DNA of 31,388 bases from a virus. The notes under the pieces are model-generated. The model made no database searches. It had not been told where the DNA came from and worked only from the letters and a program-made list of their open reading frames with translations. The position numbers were made by a program, and so were the translations under genes. Position 1 is the first letter of the stretch. The number at the start of each line of letters is the position of its first letter. The DNA is taken from positions 1 through 31,388 of IMG/VR virus record IMGVR_UViG_3300043409_000277. One strand, written 5' to 3'. Below, piece by piece: positions 23,662 to 28,925 of this stretch.

Positions 23662-23832
23662 ATGAAAAACAAGCCATCCAGTCTCGAAGAAGTTTGCGAC
23701 GCAGCCGCAGATATGTTTAGGGACAAGTCAATTGCCTCAGTTATCGTTGAATCTACTTTTGGCACATTTGAGATCCTCCGCTGCGAGCTATACTCTTGGG
23801 ACGGATACGCTGACGACGGCTCCGAGGATTAA
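23662..23832 (+). CDS. Small acidic early protein
   Basis: The 56-residue product starts at ATG 23662, about 44-50 bases after the promoter at 23584, with an A-rich leader (GAAAGAATACGA). It has a helical start (SSLEEVCDAAADMFRD), a central strand (SVIVESTFGTFEILRCEL) and a strongly acidic tail (WDGYADDGSED). It is the first gene of the accessory run. Small acidic early proteins in phages are often host-takeover or inhibitor factors, but nothing here identifies a target. Confidence 0.6.
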   Translation: MKNKPSSLEEVCDAAADMFRDKSIASVIVESTFGTFEILRCELYSWDGYADDGSED

Positions 23833-23882
23833 TTTTCCAAGAGGGGCGCGACTCTCCAACGCGCAACAAACCATAACTCAAT

Positions 23883-23897
23883 CCATCAAATACCATG
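23883..23897 (+). repeat. Shared translation leader CCATCAAATACCATG (also 24216-24230 and 24749-24763)
   Basis: The identical 15-mer ends in the start codon of three genes (23895, 24228, 24761). None has a Shine-Dalgarno sequence. A shorter form, AAATACCATG, occurs at 25429-25438 inside the ORF at 25418 and could mark an alternative start there. The conservation suggests a function in initiation, or recent duplication of gene-cassette boundaries. Confidence 0.65.
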
Positions 23898-24176
23898 ACC
23901 AACTCAAAACCCAATATCATTACGACAGGTCCGCTTGGAGTGAAGGTGACGAGCAGCGTGAGCTTTGGGAGCGTCGATCACGAGGTAACTTGGAAGCGTG
24001 GAAGCGCAAGTCTTGTGTTTGCTGCAAATGAAGGGCGGCTTCAGATAAACTGGCGACTCATTAAGGATAGCGATTCAGACAGTCATTTAAAGCTGCCGCG
24101 CACTGTCTGGGATTGGCTGGAGAAGTTCCAAAACGGAGGAGAAGCTGACAGTGTTGCATTTCAACTCATAAAGTAA
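23895..24176 (+). CDS. Hypothetical protein with repeated CCATCAAATACC leader
   Basis: The 93-residue product is beta-rich at the start (PNIITTGPLGVKVTSSVSF) and helical near the end (LPRTVWDWLEKFQNGG). No family is recognised. The ATG at 23895 is preceded by the 15-base sequence CCATCAAATACCATG (23883-23897), found identically before the genes at 24228 and 24761, with no Shine-Dalgarno sequence. That conserved leader supports this start. An overlapping ORF from 23732 in another frame is a shadow. Confidence 0.6.
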   Translation: MTNSKPNIITTGPLGVKVTSSVSFGSVDHEVTWKRGSASLVFAANEGRLQINWRLIKDSDSDSHLKLPRTVWDWLEKFQNGGEADSVAFQLIK

Positions 24177-24227
24177 TTTTCAAACGCGGGGAGCGCATAC
24201 GTTAAACGCTTAAAACCATCAAATACC

Positions 24228-24482
24228 ATGACCATCGAAATCAAATACACCGCATCTGTTTACACTCCTGCCGGTTGGCGCGGAGTTACCATCAAAGCAA
24301 CCGCAACCAAGACCAGCGAGAAAATGGCTCTGGTTGTTGAGGTGCTGGAAATCAACGGAGAGGCTCCTAAGTCTCAGATGAGCCGTACTGGAGCCAGTCG
24401 CCAGCGGTTCAACGGTAGGGGGATCTCCTGCCGCGAGGTAGGAGCCAAGAAGCGGCTCTCCGCTTGTGAAATCTTGAACTAA
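24228..24482 (+). CDS. Hypothetical protein, second gene of the leader-repeat set
   Basis: The 84-residue basic product has a beta-rich N-terminus (IEIKYTASVYTPAGWRGVTI) and central strands (KMALVVEVLEINGEAP), with a basic C-terminus (GASRQRFNGRG, EVGAKKRL). The intergenic DNA before it (24174-24227) resembles that before 23895: both start TAATTTTC, contain a GC-rich block and end in the shared leader (24216-24230). No family is known to me. Confidence 0.6.
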   Translation: MTIEIKYTASVYTPAGWRGVTIKATATKTSEKMALVVEVLEINGEAPKSQMSRTGASRQRFNGRGISCREVGAKKRLSACEILN

Positions 24483-24489
24483 CAAGCTG

Positions 24490-24732
24490 ATGACTATTAT
24501 CGCTCCATTAATTCACAGTAACGGATCTAACAAAGAGTCTTTGTGTCAAGATTACCACCAAGCATATTTGGATCTTCAAGAATCTATTAAAGCTTTTAGA
24601 CACATAGATTTTAACGGTCGCGATTATCCCCTTAATTTTGATAAAGCCAATGAGCATAGGGAGGAAATGTGGAACAAACTTTCATCAGTAAGTAGCTATC
24701 TAGGATATCATGTAGATTTTCTATCAAAGTAA
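24490..24732 (+). CDS. Conserved small phage protein (NGS-start, NGRDYP motif)
   Basis: The 80-residue product begins APLIHSNGSNKESLCQDYHQ and contains DFNGRDYPLNFDKANEH followed by a helix (REEMWNKLSSVSSYLGYH). I recognise this layout (IHxNGTS near the start, a helix, then NGRDY and a terminal helix) from a widespread small phage protein family without a known role. The gene is AT-richer than its neighbours and starts seven bases after the previous stop. Confidence 0.65.
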   Translation: MTIIAPLIHSNGSNKESLCQDYHQAYLDLQESIKAFRHIDFNGRDYPLNFDKANEHREEMWNKLSSVSSYLGYHVDFLSK

Positions 24733-24760
24733 GACCTAACCATCAACACCATCAAATACC

Positions 24761-24955
24761 ATGCGATACCATTGCAAAGATAAAGAGAACAAATCCCTCA
24801 GTCAGCATTCCTCCATCCTTGAAGCTCTTAGAGCGCGGGAGGTCTGGCTTCATACTCGGGAGCTTATCGGAATCACCGACAACTCTGGCCGACTGCTCTC
24901 AGCGGACGAACTCTACCAAGCTAAAGCTGCTGCTTGGATGAAAGGTCTCCGATGA
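24761..24955 (+). CDS. Small hypothetical protein, third gene of the leader-repeat set
   Basis: The 64-residue basic product (MRYHCKDKENKSL, LEALRAREVWLHTRELIGIT, LLSADELYQAKAAAWMKGLR) is helical. It carries the same leader (24749-24763) as the genes at 23895 and 24228. Its stop overlaps the endolysin-like gene as ATGA, so the two are probably translated together. It may only be a coupling leader for that gene. The function is not recognised. Confidence 0.55.
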   Translation: MRYHCKDKENKSLSQHSSILEALRAREVWLHTRELIGITDNSGRLLSADELYQAKAAAWMKGLR

Positions 24956-25290
24956 ACTTGGGACCACTCATTGCGGCCCTTATCACCGTGGAGACCGGCG
25001 GTTGCCGTAACCCTGATCTAGCCGTTGGAGATTCTGGAGCCGCTATCGGTGCGCTCCAGATCCACCGAGCGGTTGTAGTGGACGCAAACCGGATTGCTGG
25101 CACCAGCTACACTCACGCTCAAATGACTAATCGAGTTGCGGCTCGTCGAGTTTGCGAGATTTATCTTAATCACTACGGTAAAGGCTGTACCACTGAGCAA
25201 CTAGCTCGCAAATGGAACGGAGGCGGTCCCGCTGGTGATAAGAAAACAGCCACAATCGCGTACTGGAACAAAGTCAAAAAGCATCTATGA
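24952..25290 (+). CDS. Lysozyme/transglycosylase-like endolysin candidate
   Basis: The 112-residue product from ATG 24952 (ATGA overlap) resembles a compact goose-lysozyme/SLT-like domain: catalytic-type Glu in ITVETGG (E14), DSGAAIGALQIHRAVVVDAN (residues about 27-46) with the conserved GALQI, and a C-terminal ARKWNGGGPAG followed by TIAYWNKVKK. It would cleave peptidoglycan glycan strands. No secretion signal or wall-binding domain is seen, so release would need a holin; the holin-like genes are at 10791-11137, far away. Such a position, among early accessory genes, is unusual for an endolysin. Confidence 0.75.
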   Translation: MNLGPLIAALITVETGGCRNPDLAVGDSGAAIGALQIHRAVVVDANRIAGTSYTHAQMTNRVAARRVCEIYLNHYGKGCTTEQLARKWNGGGPAGDKKTATIAYWNKVKKHL

Positions 25291-25421
25291 AGAAGACCAT
25301 TCTAATATCAGAAGAAACCCACAGAAAGTTAAAGCAGTATTGCAAGAAGGAAGGAATTAAAAGCCAACATCTAACTGATAAGATCATTAGGGAGTGGCTA
25401 GATAAGGAGATGGCAACATGA
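25287..25421 (+). CDS. Ribbon-helix-helix-like small protein
   Basis: The 44-residue ORF starts and ends in ATGA overlaps. The sequence KTILISEETHRKLKQYCKKE then IKSQHLTDKIIREWLDKE follows the ribbon-helix-helix plan: one N-terminal strand, a helix, a turn and a second helix. Such proteins dimerise and bind DNA as Arc-type repressors or antitoxins. No toxin partner is recognisable beside it. It is a candidate regulator for the operon or for the operators at 20307 and 23584, which is inference. Confidence 0.6.
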   Translation: MKKTILISEETHRKLKQYCKKEGIKSQHLTDKIIREWLDKEMAT

Positions 25422-25747
25422 ACAAGAAAAATACCATGCCGAGTTATCTTGTAGAGCTAGAACACGAACTATCCGATGCCAATGACCGAATTCGATTGCT
25501 CATTGCCGAGCGTAACACTGCACGGCTTCAAGCCGATCAAAAGATCAGCCTCCGCGAAGAGTTCCGCGAACTGCTTGGGACAGACGACATCGAGCAGGGA
25601 GTGGCTGTTGTGCGCGGCTTACAAGACCGCATCAAGCGGCTGGAAGAAATCATCCACAGAGCGTCCTGCGAGTTCTTTCGCGATGGATCTGACGGTCAGG
25701 TTGCATCTGGTATGCTGGCGATATTAGAGGAAGGGAGGAAGCTGTGA
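25418..25747 (+). CDS. Coiled-coil hypothetical protein
   Basis: The 109-residue product is strongly helical with coiled-coil stretches (LVELEHELSDANDRIRLLIA, AVVRGLQDRIKRLEEIIH). The start is either ATG 25418 (ATGA overlap) or ATG 25436, preceded by AAATACC, which echoes the shared leader. The LQDRIKRLEE segment recurs in the next protein and the DNA beneath it is repeated almost exactly. No family is assigned. Confidence 0.6.
   Translation: MNKKNTMPSYLVELEHELSDANDRIRLLIAERNTARLQADQKISLREEFRELLGTDDIEQGVAVVRGLQDRIKRLEEIIHRASCEFFRDGSDGQVASGMLAILEEGRKL
25622..25647 (+). repeat. 26-base direct repeat (second copy 25942-25967)
   Basis: CAAGACCGCATCAAGCGG followed by C/T and TGGAAGA is present in two adjacent genes with a single mismatch. 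It encodes LQDRIKRLEE-type coiled coil in both. It suggests local duplication or recombination between the genes at 25418 and 25744. Confidence 0.8.
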
Positions 25748-26061
25748 ACGATCATATCGGTGACACCAACAAAATGATCAGCGACACGCCAAGAACGGAT
25801 GCACATAACTGGAAAGATGGAGACTACGATGACCCGCTTCACGCTTTCTACGACTTCGCGGGACAACTTGAACGCGAGCTTAACGCGGCCAACTCAATCA
25901 TCCGTCAGCAGCAATTGTTGGATGAAGAAAACCTGCGGCTTCAAGACCGCATCAAGCGGTTGGAAGAGGCGGGTGATGCGATGGTTTCACACGCAAAAGC
26001 TCTGGGAATGGATGGAACAGGGTTGGTAAAACGATGGACCAAAGCCAAGGAGGCCAAATGA
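25744..26061 (+). CDS. Coiled-coil hypothetical protein (TPRTDA / LERELNAA type)
   Basis: The 105-residue product begins at GTG 25744 in a GTGA overlap. It contains ISDTPRTDAHNW, then QLERELNAANSIIRQQQ and LQDRIKRLEEAGDAM. The combination of TPRTDA with LERELxxA is a pattern I know from small phage proteins of unknown role. It overlaps the next gene as ATGA, with AAGGAGG just upstream of that start. Confidence 0.6.
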   Translation: MNDHIGDTNKMISDTPRTDAHNWKDGDYDDPLHAFYDFAGQLERELNAANSIIRQQQLLDEENLRLQDRIKRLEEAGDAMVSHAKALGMDGTGLVKRWTKAKEAK

Positions 26062-26294
26062 AAACACTACCCGACGACTTCAGTATTTGCTTTATCTACA
26101 AGCACCAGAGAAACGGAGATGTGGTTGTACTTAACGCAGAAGATGCTCGCAGAATGGATTCATCACCAGCAATGCGGAGAGGGGAATACAAACACGTTTC
26201 TAGCGTGGACCCAATCTGCGTCCTGCAACTGATTGTCAATACATCAGGAAGGCGTAGAAACCAAATCATTAAAGGACTAAGCGAGAAAATATGA
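26058..26294 (+). CDS. Small basic hypothetical protein
   Basis: The 78-residue product starts at ATG 26058, which follows AAGGAGG (26047-26053), one of the strongest ribosome-binding sites in the window, and overlaps the previous stop as ATGA. An in-frame ATG at 26034 is a shadow start. The protein has a strand-rich first half (FSICFIYKHQRNGDVVVL) and a basic end (SGRRRNQIIKGLSEKI). No family is recognised. Confidence 0.6.
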   Translation: MKTLPDDFSICFIYKHQRNGDVVVLNAEDARRMDSSPAMRRGEYKHVSSVDPICVLQLIVNTSGRRRNQIIKGLSEKI

Positions 26295-26533
26295 GTTTGC
26301 TTGAAAAATTAGGTCTCACAAAGCAATCAATGGAGAAGATGCTTGGCGTTGTCGCGGTAGCAAAAAAGAATAAAATCAAACGCTATCGGCGGTACGAGTC
26401 TGTTCCAGCGGATATCCGAGAAGCGATTCTAGGAGAGCATTCAAGCTACACTTGCCGTGAGTTGGCTAAGAAATATGGCATCTCATCTTCAACCATCTGG
26501 GACATTAGAGAAAGTAAATCCAAAATTGAATGA
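26291..26533 (+). CDS. Helix-turn-helix mini-protein, array member 1
   Basis: The 80-residue product has a helical N-terminus and, from about residue 38, a homeodomain-like HTH: VPADIREAILGEH, YTCRELAKKYGISSSTIWDI. The same layout (a PxxI/V helix, then xxxELAxxYxxSxxxIWxIRxxK) is found in the next two genes. It probably binds DNA, as a regulator or as part of a multimer. It is coupled to both neighbours by ATGA. Confidence 0.65.
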   Translation: MSLLEKLGLTKQSMEKMLGVVAVAKKNKIKRYRRYESVPADIREAILGEHSSYTCRELAKKYGISSSTIWDIRESKSKIE

Positions 26534-26703
26534 CAATAAGAAGTGAATCATACATACCAAAGCGCGGACATATACCTCAAGCAGTTGTGATAGAAGTATT
26601 ACAAGACCTTCAGAACAACAGAACATACAGACAAATCAAAGAAGACTACGCAGTCAGCATAGGTTGGATACACAAGATCAGACACAATAAGACCAGAAAA
26701 TGA
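26530..26703 (+). CDS. Helix-turn-helix mini-protein, array member 2
   Basis: The 57-residue product starts and ends in ATGA overlaps. It consists almost only of the HTH unit: GHIPQAVVIEVLQDL then RTYRQIKEDYAVSIGWIHKI and a basic end (RHNKTRK). It aligns with the C-terminal halves of the proteins at 26291 and 26700. The codons are notably A-rich (for example AGA and ACA), unlike the operon average. Confidence 0.6.
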   Translation: MTIRSESYIPKRGHIPQAVVIEVLQDLQNNRTYRQIKEDYAVSIGWIHKIRHNKTRK

Positions 26704-26975
26704 ACATACTCAACGAAATCAAAAGCGGGATCTCCAGATTGCTTGGAGCACATAAGACGCTGGAGACCAAAGAGACTCCTAAAACTCTAAAGCCCAAACG
26801 CACAGCAAAGCGTGGAAGGGGACGACCGAAGGGAATGAAGATCCCTCGGGAGATCGTCGATGCGGTGCGACAAGCTGACAAGAGCATGACTAACAAACAG
26901 TTGGCTGCTAAGTATCGTGTTTCTTACTTTTGGGTTTGGAGCGTGAGATCCAAAAAGCTAAGGCTTAAGCGATGA
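26700..26975 (+). CDS. AT-hook plus helix-turn-helix mini-protein, array member 3
   Basis: The 91-residue product has an amphipathic start, a linker with an AT-hook-like motif (RGRGRPKG, residues 38-45) and the shared HTH (IPREIVDAVRQADKSMTNKQ, then LAAKYRVSYFWVWSVRSKK). The AT-hook should add minor-groove binding. It probably acts in gene control or nucleoid interaction. The start at ATG 26700 overlaps the previous stop. Confidence 0.65.
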   Translation: MNILNEIKSGISRLLGAHKTLETKETPKTLKPKRTAKRGRGRPKGMKIPREIVDAVRQADKSMTNKQLAAKYRVSYFWVWSVRSKKLRLKR

Positions 26976-27154
26976 AATACCAGTCAAAGACTAAGCCAAC
27001 GGTAGTGGTTGAGTTTGTAGCCGAAGCACAACTTAGAATCGGAGAGACCAAGAGACTCTGCGTGATCTACCAACGAGGAGAGATCTTCTACGTTCGACCG
27101 AAGGCTGAGTTCTTTGATAAGTTTGTGCTGGACGAACCTCAGATCCAGACTTAG
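26972..27154 (+). CDS. Small basic hypothetical protein
   Basis: The 60-residue product starts in an ATGA overlap. It is strand-rich (TVVVEFVAEAQLRIG, LCVIYQRGEIFYVRPK) with a short acidic C-terminus. It looks like a small beta-barrel domain. No family is recognised. It is followed by a 36-base gap before a tiny ORF at 27191. Confidence 0.55.
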   Translation: MKYQSKTKPTVVVEFVAEAQLRIGETKRLCVIYQRGEIFYVRPKAEFFDKFVLDEPQIQT

Positions 27155-27190
27155 AAGTAAGCGGTCAGCGCAAGCCGTGAGAAGCGAGCG

Positions 27191-27313
27191 ATGACATTCA
27201 AAAATGAAGCCATGTTCAACCAATTTCTCCCCACTCTTTCTGTGTACGTCCCGTCGCTTCAGCGGGAGTTCTCACCACAGACTGAGTGGGGATTTTCTTT
27301 GGAGAATACATGA
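27191..27313 (+). CDS. Possible 40-residue leader peptide coupled to the C5 methyltransferase
   Basis: An ATG at 27191 opens a 40-codon ORF (starting MTFKNEAMFNQF, ending FSLENT) whose stop overlaps the methyltransferase start as ATGA, the usual coupled junction here. A purine-rich GAGAAG lies upstream at a suboptimal spacing. The ORF contains a strong nested dyad (27229-27291). It could be a true small gene, a leader peptide controlling the methyltransferase, or a chance frame over a structured leader. Confidence 0.4.
   Translation: MTFKNEAMFNQFLPTLSVYVPSLQREFSPQTEWGFSLENT
27229..27291 (+). promoter_or_regulatory. Nested RNA dyad just before the methyltransferase ribosome-binding site
   Basis: CCCCACTC (27229-27236) pairs with GAGTGGGG (27284-27291); after a symmetric two-base internal loop TCTGTG (27239-27244) pairs with CACAGA (27276-27281); further in, TCCCG (27249-27253) pairs with CGGGA (27263-27267). 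The structure ends ten bases before the GGAGA ribosome-binding site (27301-27305) and is followed by ATTTTCTTT. It could be a terminator/attenuator or a translational control element. Confidence 0.5.
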
Positions 27314-28140
27314 ATGAGTTGGCACTTTTTGCAGGAGCGGGAGGAGGAATTTTGGGCGGATCACAACTTGGATGGCGCACCAGATGCGCTGTTGAGATTG
27401 ATCCCTACGCAAGAAAATGTCTCTTGTCTCGACAACGGGACGGAGCACTGGAGCCGTTCCCCATCTGGGACGACATCAAGACCTTTAGCGGTTACCAGTG
27501 GAGAGGCTCCATTGACATCATCACAGGAGGATTTCCCTGCCAAGATATTTCGTCCGCTGGACGAGGGGGGGGGATTTCCGGTGAGAAAAGCGGATTATGG
27601 AAGCAGATGGCGCGAATTGTCGGTGAGGTACGACCTCGGTTCGTCTTTGTGGAAAACTCACCGCTGCTTGTGGTCAGAGGTCTTGGAACCGTTATCGGTG
27701 ACCTTTCCTCGATGGGGTATGATTCTAGGTGGGGTATTGTGGGAGCGCATCACGCAGGAGCCAATCACCAGCGAAACAGAATTTGGATCGTTGGAAAAAT
27801 GGCCGACACCGAGAAGCTGCTCTGCGATGGCAGCAACGATAACTCCAGAGTCAGCTTGGAACGAAAAAAGAGAGCCGAATTTGGAGACAGTAGTTGGGAG
27901 GAGACATTGGCCGACTCCAACACTTGCTTCTCTAGTTGGTGGAAAGCTGAACCCAACGTGGGTCGAGTGGTTAATGGGCTGGCCGTTAGGCTGGACAGAT
28001 CTCAATCCAATCAAGATGGAGGAACTGCTCCGTTGGAAAATTGCATTCCAGACAGACCAAAGCGTTTGCGAGCAATCGGAAACGGACAAGTCCCTGCCGC
28101 AATGATGATCGCTTGGAAAACCCTAACCCAAGACCTATGA
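27310..28140 (+). CDS. C5-cytosine DNA methyltransferase
   Basis: The 276-residue product from ATG 27310 (GGAGA ribosome-binding site at 27301) has the C5-methyltransferase motifs in order: motif I LALFAGAGGGILGG (AdoMet, residues 4-17), motif IV GGFPCQDIS with catalytic C77, motif VI VFVENSP, motif VIII HQRNRIWIV (153-161) and motif X RAIGNGQVPAA (254-264). The target-recognition part between VIII and X is short. It may protect phage DNA from host restriction. A second ORF in the +1 frame covers most of the gene. Related phage enzymes with EPxVGRVxxGL near motif X are familiar; here it reads EPNVGRVVNGL. The stop overlaps the next gene as ATGA. Confidence 0.92.
   Translation: MNELALFAGAGGGILGGSQLGWRTRCAVEIDPYARKCLLSRQRDGALEPFPIWDDIKTFSGYQWRGSIDIITGGFPCQDISSAGRGGGISGEKSGLWKQMARIVGEVRPRFVFVENSPLLVVRGLGTVIGDLSSMGYDSRWGIVGAHHAGANHQRNRIWIVGKMADTEKLLCDGSNDNSRVSLERKKRAEFGDSSWEETLADSNTCFSSWWKAEPNVGRVVNGLAVRLDRSQSNQDGGTAPLENCIPDRPKRLRAIGNGQVPAAMMIAWKTLTQDL
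27314..28105 (+). CDS. Overprinted ORF in the +1 frame of the C5 methyltransferase
   Basis: A 263-codon frame starting ATG 27314 lies wholly inside the methyltransferase gene. Its product is not random-looking. Residues 99-145 contain WRELSVRYDLGSSLWKTHRC and TFPRWGMILGG, two WPTP motifs follow (163-166 and 199-202), and residues 212-230 read LNPTWVEWLMGWPLGWTDL. I recognise these from database proteins found near phage cytosine methyltransferases. The last motif resembles C5-methyltransferase motif IX (LTPxExxRLMGFP). It overlies exactly the conserved VGRVVNGL segment of the other frame. Whether it is translated, by its own start or by frameshift, cannot be told. Conservation may simply reflect the conserved methylase codons. 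Confidence 0.4.
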   Translation: MSWHFLQEREEEFWADHNLDGAPDALLRLIPTQENVSCLDNGTEHWSRSPSGTTSRPLAVTSGEAPLTSSQEDFPAKIFRPLDEGGGFPVRKADYGSRWRELSVRYDLGSSLWKTHRCLWSEVLEPLSVTFPRWGMILGGVLWERITQEPITSETEFGSLEKWPTPRSCSAMAATITPESAWNEKREPNLETVVGRRHWPTPTLASLVGGKLNPTWVEWLMGWPLGWTDLNPIKMEELLRWKIAFQTDQSVCEQSETDKSLPQ

Positions 28141-28925
28141 ACGAAGACAAGAAAACCCGTAAGGCTCCAGCCTTCCAGTTCTACGCTGACGATTTTTTAG
28201 CAGGAACAGCGGACATGAGCGCGGAAGAGGTTGGTGGATACATCAGACTGCTCTGCCATCAGTGGTCTAAAGGCGGAATCCCATCAGACGAAGATAGGTC
28301 CGCTCGCATAGCGGGACTAATGGGGTCGCCATCGATTCGCTATGTTCTCGCTAAGTTCACGCTATGCGATGGCGATACGTTGAAGAACGTCCGACTAGAG
28401 CAGATCCGGCAAGAACAAGCGGACTACAAGCTAAAACAAGCCGCATCCGGCAAGACTGGAGCGCAAAAGCGATGGGATAAGCCCAAATGTGATGGCAACC
28501 CTAATGGGGTCGCTATAGCAACCCCAATGGCAACCCCAATGGCGAATGCATGGCGAAGTGATAGCTCTCCATCTCCTTCTCCTACTCCTAATAAGAAAGA
28601 TACAGCGGCTCCTAAGTCGCCGTGGGAGGTTTCCTTCGGAGTTGAGCTACCGGAGAGCTTGCGAACCGATAGCTGTCTCCAAGCCGTTAAGCTCTGGCTC
28701 CAATACAAAGCCGAGAAGCGTGAAGGCTACAAGAAGACCGGACTTACAGCAGCACTGACCAAGTGGTCCCGAGAGTTTACCGCTGCTGACTTCCCGACTG
28801 TCGTCGAGAACTCAATCGCTAATGGATGGAGAGGAATTTTCCCTAAGAAAGACTTGCAGCAAAACTTATCAATATCTGGTCAACCGAAGACCGTTCTCTC
28901 AGAAAACATTGCTGACTACCTATGA
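28137..28925 (+). CDS. DUF1376 / YdaU-like replication protein
   Basis: From ATG 28137 (ATGA overlap) the product is 262 residues. Residues about 10-85 are the DUF1376 domain (APAFQFYADDFLAGTADMSA, then EEVGGYIRLLCHQWSKGGIP). A low-complexity linker follows (ATPMATPMANA from a short tandem DNA repeat at about 28519-28545, then SPSPSPTPNKK), and a C-terminal helical domain (SLRTDSCLQAVKLWLQYKAE, LTKWSREFTAADF) that may interact with DNA or helicase. It lies directly before a DnaB-like helicase and is likely to be the replication initiator or helicase loader. The upstream frame to 28041 is a shadow. Confidence 0.75.
   Translation: MNEDKKTRKAPAFQFYADDFLAGTADMSAEEVGGYIRLLCHQWSKGGIPSDEDRSARIAGLMGSPSIRYVLAKFTLCDGDTLKNVRLEQIRQEQADYKLKQAASGKTGAQKRWDKPKCDGNPNGVAIATPMATPMANAWRSDSSPSPSPTPNKKDTAAPKSPWEVSFGVELPESLRTDSCLQAVKLWLQYKAEKREGYKKTGLTAALTKWSREFTAADFPTVVENSIANGWRGIFPKKDLQQNLSISGQPKTVLSENIADYL

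Noticed and set aside
23732-24031. 99-codon ORF overlapping two early genes
   Set aside because: It bridges parts of the genes at 23662 and 23895 in another frame and lacks the conserved leader those genes have.
28519-28545. Tandem repeat GCAACCCCAATG in the DUF1376 gene
   Set aside because: It encodes part of a low-complexity linker between domains and needs no further explanation.
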